A stretch of DNA of 26,002 nucleotides, from NCBI GenBank assembly GCA_049999765.1, contig JBNGIQ010007667.1, positions 23,857 to 49,858 of the forward strand. Reading direction: 5' to 3'. The stretch is from Phaeoceros laevis (taxonomy: Eukaryota; Anthocerotophyta; Anthocerotopsida; Notothyladales). Below are positions 22,125 to 26,002 of this stretch, one piece after another (positions within the stretch are counted from its first letter, which is position 1; each line of letters starts with the position of its first letter). A program made the translations under genes and the position numbers. Below the pieces are notes generated by a model. That model saw nothing but the letters and a program-made list of their open reading frames with translations, searched no databases and was not told the origin of the DNA.

Positions 22125-22148
22125 GCTGTTAAGCTGTTAAGCTGTTAA
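22125..22148. repeat. Three perfect tandem copies of GCTGTTAA
   Basis: An 8-base unit is repeated exactly three times just before the XS-domain remnant. It creates in-frame TAA stops and looks like replication slippage. Confidence 0.85.
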
Positions 22149-22181
22149 TAGAGCTTGAAAAATATTGCTTGCCCCTGATGT

Positions 22182-22385
22182 ATGATTGTTGACAACATCG
22201 ATCCAAAACAAAATGCAGAAGGTTTATGGGTCGGTACTCCTCGAGAAATGATTAAGTCAATGTTTGCATTGTACTACCCCCAAGATGTTAAGGTCTTTTA
22301 TAACAAGCAAGGGCATGTGGGAGTAGCAATTGTAACGTTCACTTGCGATTCCCTCTTGGAGTCTGCCCTCGTGGAGTCGGTATAG
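22182..22385 (+). pseudogene. XS-domain segment (SGS3/FDM-like), truncated
   Basis: The XS domain is a plant RNA-binding fold found in SGS3, which protects RNA for siRNA synthesis, and in the FDM/IDN2 proteins of RNA-directed DNA methylation. The open frame reads MIVDNIDPKQNAEGLWVGTP, then MIKSMFALYYP and KVFYNKQGHVGVAIVTF. The order W-x-G, then a G-H-x-G turn, then a beta strand ending in F and a helix (LLESAL) is the XS pattern. A normal XS domain is about 110 residues, and this frame stops after 67 at TAG. Just upstream, TGA at 22176-22178 sits where XS domains often carry Trp. The piece is followed, in another frame, by a coiled-coil segment and then a RING segment. I assign the domain from pattern memory, so the confidence is moderate. 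Confidence 0.55.
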
Positions 22386-22420
22386 TGCGGCTCTTTACAA
22401 TTACTCCTACAAAATGATGA

Positions 22421-22926
22421 AGAAGGCCTGCAGAATATGAAGAGCTTGAGAAATGGAATCCTTCTACAAAGTCAAGGGCAACAACATTACAAGAAACTTC
22501 GTTCACCAAAAAGGTTTGGGCAATCAGTTATTTGGGTGGGCACCAACACAATTCGAGTTCTACAAAGTCAAGGGCAACAACATTACAAGAAACTTTGTTC
22601 ACCAAGAAGATTGGGCAATCAGTTGTTTGGGTGGGCAACAATATAGTTAGAGCTAAACAACTGGAATCCACATGCCTCAGTACAAGAGCGTTCAAAACCA
22701 TCGGATCCTTTGCTCTTGAATTAATTGAAGCACAACAGCGGTATCTAAATCAAATGCAAGTACGACTATGGGCAAAAACAGAAGAAGTGGATAAAATCCA
22801 AAAGCGATTGGAAGATTGCACGAGCAAAAGAATATAATTCTTCAACAAAAATTGCGTCAACAAAAATTGCACGAACTGAGAGAGTGTAGTTCAATGTATA
22901 ACCGGGAAATATACAACCACATGTGA
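22421..22926 (+). pseudogene. Coiled-coil segment following the XS remnant, frameshifted
   Basis: From about 22421 a second frame reads RPAEYEELEKWNP and continues through two Thr/Ser/Lys-rich repeats. It then becomes helical (ELIEAQQRYLNQMQVRLWAK, TEEVDKIQKRLEDC) and stops at 22837. The helical heptad pattern resumes one frame over, at about 22825-22926 (NIILQQKLRQQKLHELRE, then a Met and stop). The resumption shows a frameshift inside one original coiled coil. Two adjoining 15-base copies (22842-22856, 22857-22871) encode QQKL twice. No function beyond a coiled coil is visible. Confidence 0.5.
22462..22637 (+). repeat. 96-base-period direct duplication inside the coiled-coil remnant
   Basis: Copies at 22462-22542 and 22558-22637 are about 90% identical by eye (shared ACAAAGTCAAGGGCAACAAC and GGGCAATCAGTT). 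The offset is 96 bases, exactly 32 codons, so the duplication kept the reading frame (STKSRATTLQET in both copies). A one-base length difference later shifts the second copy relative to the first. Confidence 0.9.
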
Positions 22927-24179
22927 ATAGGGTAAATATAGTTGTTTTGCACTCAATAAAAGTTTACATGCTTCTTATTTACATTTTTTTTAAATCCCAA
23001 ATGTGACTAATATTTTTTATGCAAAACTACGGATTACGCAAGACTCCATGCATATGCTAGATGCTCAACATTGAAAGCAACTTCAACAACTAGAGTGGTA
23101 TCTTAAGCTAGATTAAGTTGGGATATCAAAATTATGATCTTTGCATAGGTTGTGAACTTGTGATGCCTCATAGTCCATAGATGTTCTATAAAATTTTGCA
23201 ACAAAAATGATATATATATCAAAGATATTATCTAACAAATGTTGCTACAGTAGAGAGATATATATATGCTTTTGCGTTTTGGTGTACCCTAGGTCCCCCT
23301 AGTAGGTTCCAAAGTCCTTATCACAACCACGGGCCTCATACGTGGCTTTTTTTGTGGCGATATACGTTAATTCCAAGCGGTCAAAGCCGTAACCATTTAC
23401 ATCGTTGAACACCAAGCCTGACTGAAGCCGTACCCGTTACTCGTATTAAGACCCTTACCCATGACGACCCCATTTCGTGACATGTCCCTATGGATGAGAC
23501 ATGTTACTACCTAACCGGGCTAATTTTTTGAAGCTTAACACTCCCAACCTTCCACCCACCATTTGTTAGCCCAACTTACTCGCTTACATGGAGAGTAAGG
23601 CCAACTCCCTTCCGTAGCCTGAGAAACAGCGAAAAACCCGAGCCACTGCATAGTCGCCTTGACTATGTTGTCCCTGCCAATATTCATGTCATCTGAAATG
23701 ACCATCTCGAATGTTTGCGTCATAACCATTATTCAAGGGTAAGACTAAAGACACACAAGTCTGAGAACAAAGGATTCTACTTCTCAAGATGCATAGTACT
23801 TACGTTTGTTTAAGTTTTATGACAATACTTTACAATGCTTATATCATAACCATGATTCTAGGGTAAGAGGAAAGACACGTGTACATGCTGAGAAATAAAT
23901 GATTCTACTTCTAAGGCAAGCGGGAGAAGATATGAACTCATCATATTAAAACAAAAGGAGGTTCAATAGAGGAACAATTTCGGTTGATATTCTAATGTGG
24001 GTTACTTCCTTTGTTATGGTGTGATAATTTTTTATGACATTAAGAGATAACAGCAGCTGGATCCTTCCGAGCCTATGCTCTCATATAGCAAATTGATCTC
24101 TCGTATGCTGACACCAATTTGATATCAATCGGTGGCGGCAAGTGGTATAAGGTGGAGGAGACCAAATTAATGCCTTGAA
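22927..24179. other. AT-rich non-coding stretch between coiled-coil and RING remnants
   Basis: About 1.25 kb without any credible ORF. It contains AATAAA at 22955-22960, short AT microsatellites near 23205-23275 and a direct repeat listed separately. It may be an intron, an insertion or decayed coding sequence. I found no matching terminal repeats. GCTGACACCA at 24107-24116 is reminiscent of a tRNA-Met primer-binding site on the minus strand, but no LTR pair supports it. Confidence 0.4.
23720..23920. repeat. Two direct copies of a roughly 75-base unit, period about 124
   Basis: Copies at about 23720-23792 and 23844-23920 share TCATAACCAT, TTC/TTCT followed by AGGGTAAGA, AAAGACAC, CTGAGAA and GATTCTACTTCT. 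They are separated by about 50 bases of unrelated sequence and have diverged by substitutions and small indels. Confidence 0.7.
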
Positions 24180-24608
24180 GTTCAATCAAAGCCAAACATG
24201 GTTTCTCTTTGGATGGAGCACTCCCTAGTCTGGAGGCTAGGATGATGTAGGAAATGGAGAATAGACTGAACCTCCAGTCTCAGCAGGTATTTTAGCAGGT
24301 CCGGTCTCAGCAGGTCTTGTCCAATATTTCTCAGATTACGCGCGAGCTCCGTCATGAGGAAGAGCTACAGTACGCTTATGGTACCTCTTGCAAGATGTTG
24401 TAAGTGTCATTCGAACAAGCGTAAAGTCACCGTTAGCCCTTGTGGCCATAGATCTATCTGCTCAACCTGCAAGGATAAGGAGTTGAACGGCCCTGCTACA
24501 TGTGCTGTATGCGACACATGTATCCGTTCACAAATACACGATTTTGTGAGGTATGTCGCACTGTCCTCCAAGTTTGTCGCGTTGGACCAACCTTCAAAAC
24601 TCTTCTAA
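24180..24608 (+). pseudogene. Coiled-coil plus C-terminal RING finger segment, broken
   Basis: One frame from about 24180 reads a helical stretch: LPSLEARMM, stop, EMENRLNLQSQQVF, stop, then QVRSQQVLSNISQITRELRH and EEELQYAYGT. It is interrupted by TAG at 24248-24250 and at 24293-24295. The RING lies in the neighbouring frame, 24354-24608 (84 codons). The cysteine pattern is C-x2-C (CCKC), an 11-residue spacer, C-G-H, C-x2-C (CSTC) and C-x2-C (CAVC), a C3HC4-type finger close to the protein's C terminus, as in BOI/XB3-type E3 ligases. The helical frame ends just after the RING frame begins, so a single frameshift separates them. The RING part alone is intact and might still be read from ATG 24354. 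Confidence 0.55.
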
Positions 24609-25503
24609 CGAGCAACTCTACTAATTAAACATGCGTACTTATGCCTATGTACTCACCCAAGCCTGATTGTGATGACCAAAAAACCTCCTTGGACACACAC
24701 CCTTTGCAGCGATGTGGGGAAACCAATTGGCAATGCACGAATCAAGTCACGGCAAGGCTAAACAACATTACGACGAGAACCCACACAACAAAGGATTTTC
24801 GCTTTCTCCTAGCGGTTGCTCTCTCTAAGTTTCGATGCACTGAGAGCCGTGGTGTTGGAGGCGCTTGCTCGCATGCGCCGAAGCAGCTGCCTTAATCGCT
24901 ACCCTAGTTTCGAACTGTGGTTATTATTAAACCCGCATATTGGTTAACGGTAACCATATTTTCCGCCAACGTCTACTTATCAAATTATGCCCATATTATA
25001 ACCCTAACCTCACATGGTATATCCGTATCCTATGTTATGTTAGATAGATGCCAAGACATGTCCACCGCATGATAGGTAGGTTTTTAAAAGTATCTGCATA
25101 TTTGTTAAACCGTGTGGCTTAAGACTCTGACATCTTTCTGGATATATTACGGGCTAAGTGTAAGACAAATAACACTTACTAGTAGTAACGCTTACCTTCC
25201 AATCTGAACAGACACTCCTCGAGACCTGTTATAACTCAATCAACTCAAAACCATACAAAACATGAATGTTTAAACTCACTTTAGTATTTAAGCTGACATG
25301 GGTTGTAGTAGTAGAGGGGTGCCCACGCCATGATAACTCCACATGGGAATTGGGTGCGCCGCCACTTGATGTGCACTAATGACTACCACAGTCTTGCGAC
25401 TGTTGTGTTCCTTAGCTAGCGGGTGACTGATAATGATGTGGAGTGGTAAATTCCTTAGTTACCGCGGCTTAAGAAACGGTGGAAACGAAAATGCATTACT
25501 GCA
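24609..25503. other. AT-rich region, no gene seen
   Basis: Only one ORF above 80 codons occurs (24641-24895, +), and it shows no domain or biased composition typical of a gene. I see no repeat structure or RNA gene. Confidence 0.4.
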
Positions 25504-25538
25504 CGTTTCCTTATTTTGGCCGGTGTTTCAAGGAAACG
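25504..25538. repeat. Short perfect inverted repeat
   Basis: CGTTTCCTT at 25504-25512 is the exact reverse complement of AAGGAAACG at 25530-25538, with a 17-base loop. It could form a hairpin. No flanking gene gives it a role as a terminator. Confidence 0.6.
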
Positions 25539-25593
25539 GGACTAACCTCCTTTTTATTGTATTTTAAAATTTTAAGATAAGTAATAACACACG

Positions 25594-25712
25594 GCGTAGG
25601 GGCGGGCAGTTAGAAACTTGAAAGGGCAAACTACTTGGAATCAAACTAGTCGAATCGCTCTTCGGATGGGGGTCGCGTAGGAGCGGGCAGTTACAAACTT
25701 GAAAGGGCAAAC
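25594..25712. repeat. Two direct copies of a 38-base unit, period 81
   Basis: Copies at 25594-25631 and 25675-25712 share GCGTAGG, GCGGGCAGTTA and AAACTTGAAAGGGCAAAC with only two differences. Because 81 is a multiple of three, the minus-strand reading shows a repeated LPFQV-x-NCP phrase. I regard this as a DNA-level effect, not a gene. Confidence 0.9.
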
Positions 25713-26002
25713 AGGCTGCCTCAAGGGTAGCACCGGGACCGGCACCAGGCTGCAGACATCCCTGGTATAGGGCATGAGTGGAGTGGCTGGAGTAGGAGGC
25801 GGAGCGGCTGTTGCAGAGCGCGCCTAGGCATGGCGCGATGCTAGGATCAGGCGATCCGGGGAGCGCGACGCCAGAATCAGGCATGGCTTGCTTGAAGTCG
25901 CTCCAAGTTGCGCGACTTCGGTAACACACATGGCCCTTTTTTTAAGAAACACATTTCTGTTTCGCCATGGCATTTCGCGCGCTACTTTATTAACCCTATG
26001 GC
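25713..26002. other. GC-rich end of window, no gene supported
   Basis: Composition turns GC-rich again. A minus-strand ORF (25929-25564, 121 codons) covers this stretch and the 81-base repeat, but its Pro/Ser/Cys-rich product has no domain. It is not called. Confidence 0.4.

Noticed and set aside
24107-24116. GCTGACACCA resembling a retrotransposon primer-binding site on the minus strand
   Set aside because: It matches the initiator tRNA-Met complement only loosely, and no LTR pair, polypurine tract or gag-pol reading was found nearby.
25564-25929. 121-codon minus-strand ORF with a repeated LPFQV-x-NCP phrase
   Set aside because: The protein repeat is produced by the 81-base DNA repeat, which is a multiple of three. 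There is no other coding evidence.

Overview
The window is nuclear DNA of a green plant (Streptophyta). The evidence is a C2-type phospholipase D, an AKT1-type Shaker K+ channel with ankyrin and KHA domains, the COP9 signalosome subunit CSN1/FUS6, plant-type LYR and TMEM70 proteins, an XS domain (a plant small-RNA-pathway fold) and many short GT-AG introns of about 50-320 bases. I cannot fix the lineage. Compact introns and intergenic regions plus unfamiliar RING families would suit a non-seed plant, but this is inference.

Layout. Positions 14-3835 (+) hold a delta-like phospholipase D in ten visible exons; its 5' end lies outside the window. Positions 5438-7401 (-) hold CSN1 in six exons. 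Positions 8011-11931 (-) hold an AKT1-like potassium channel in thirteen exons (900 residues). About 3.1 kb without a recognisable gene follows. Positions 15063-15444 (-) and 15837-16566 (+) form a divergent pair, a LYR-motif protein and a TMEM70-like protein. Both families serve mitochondrial respiratory-complex biogenesis, and the pair shares a 392-base intergenic region.

Positions 17262-20852 (-) hold two ORFs of unknown, possibly lineage-specific type: an intact coiled-coil plus RING-like ORF, and upstream of it a frameshifted ORF with a zinc-knuckle-like cysteine cluster. A 344-base terminal-inverted-repeat element (a MITE) flanked by TAA lies at 21030-21373.

From about 21.4 kb the DNA becomes AT-rich and repeat-laden. 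It carries broken pieces of a gene that seems to have encoded an XS domain, a coiled coil and a C-terminal RING finger (22182-24608, +). Several short tandem and direct repeats surround it. The left 16.5 kb is conserved euchromatic gene space, and the right 9 kb is decayed or mobile sequence. The most unusual content is the XS/coiled-coil/RING remnant, the two-ORF RING/zinc-knuckle locus and the MITE.
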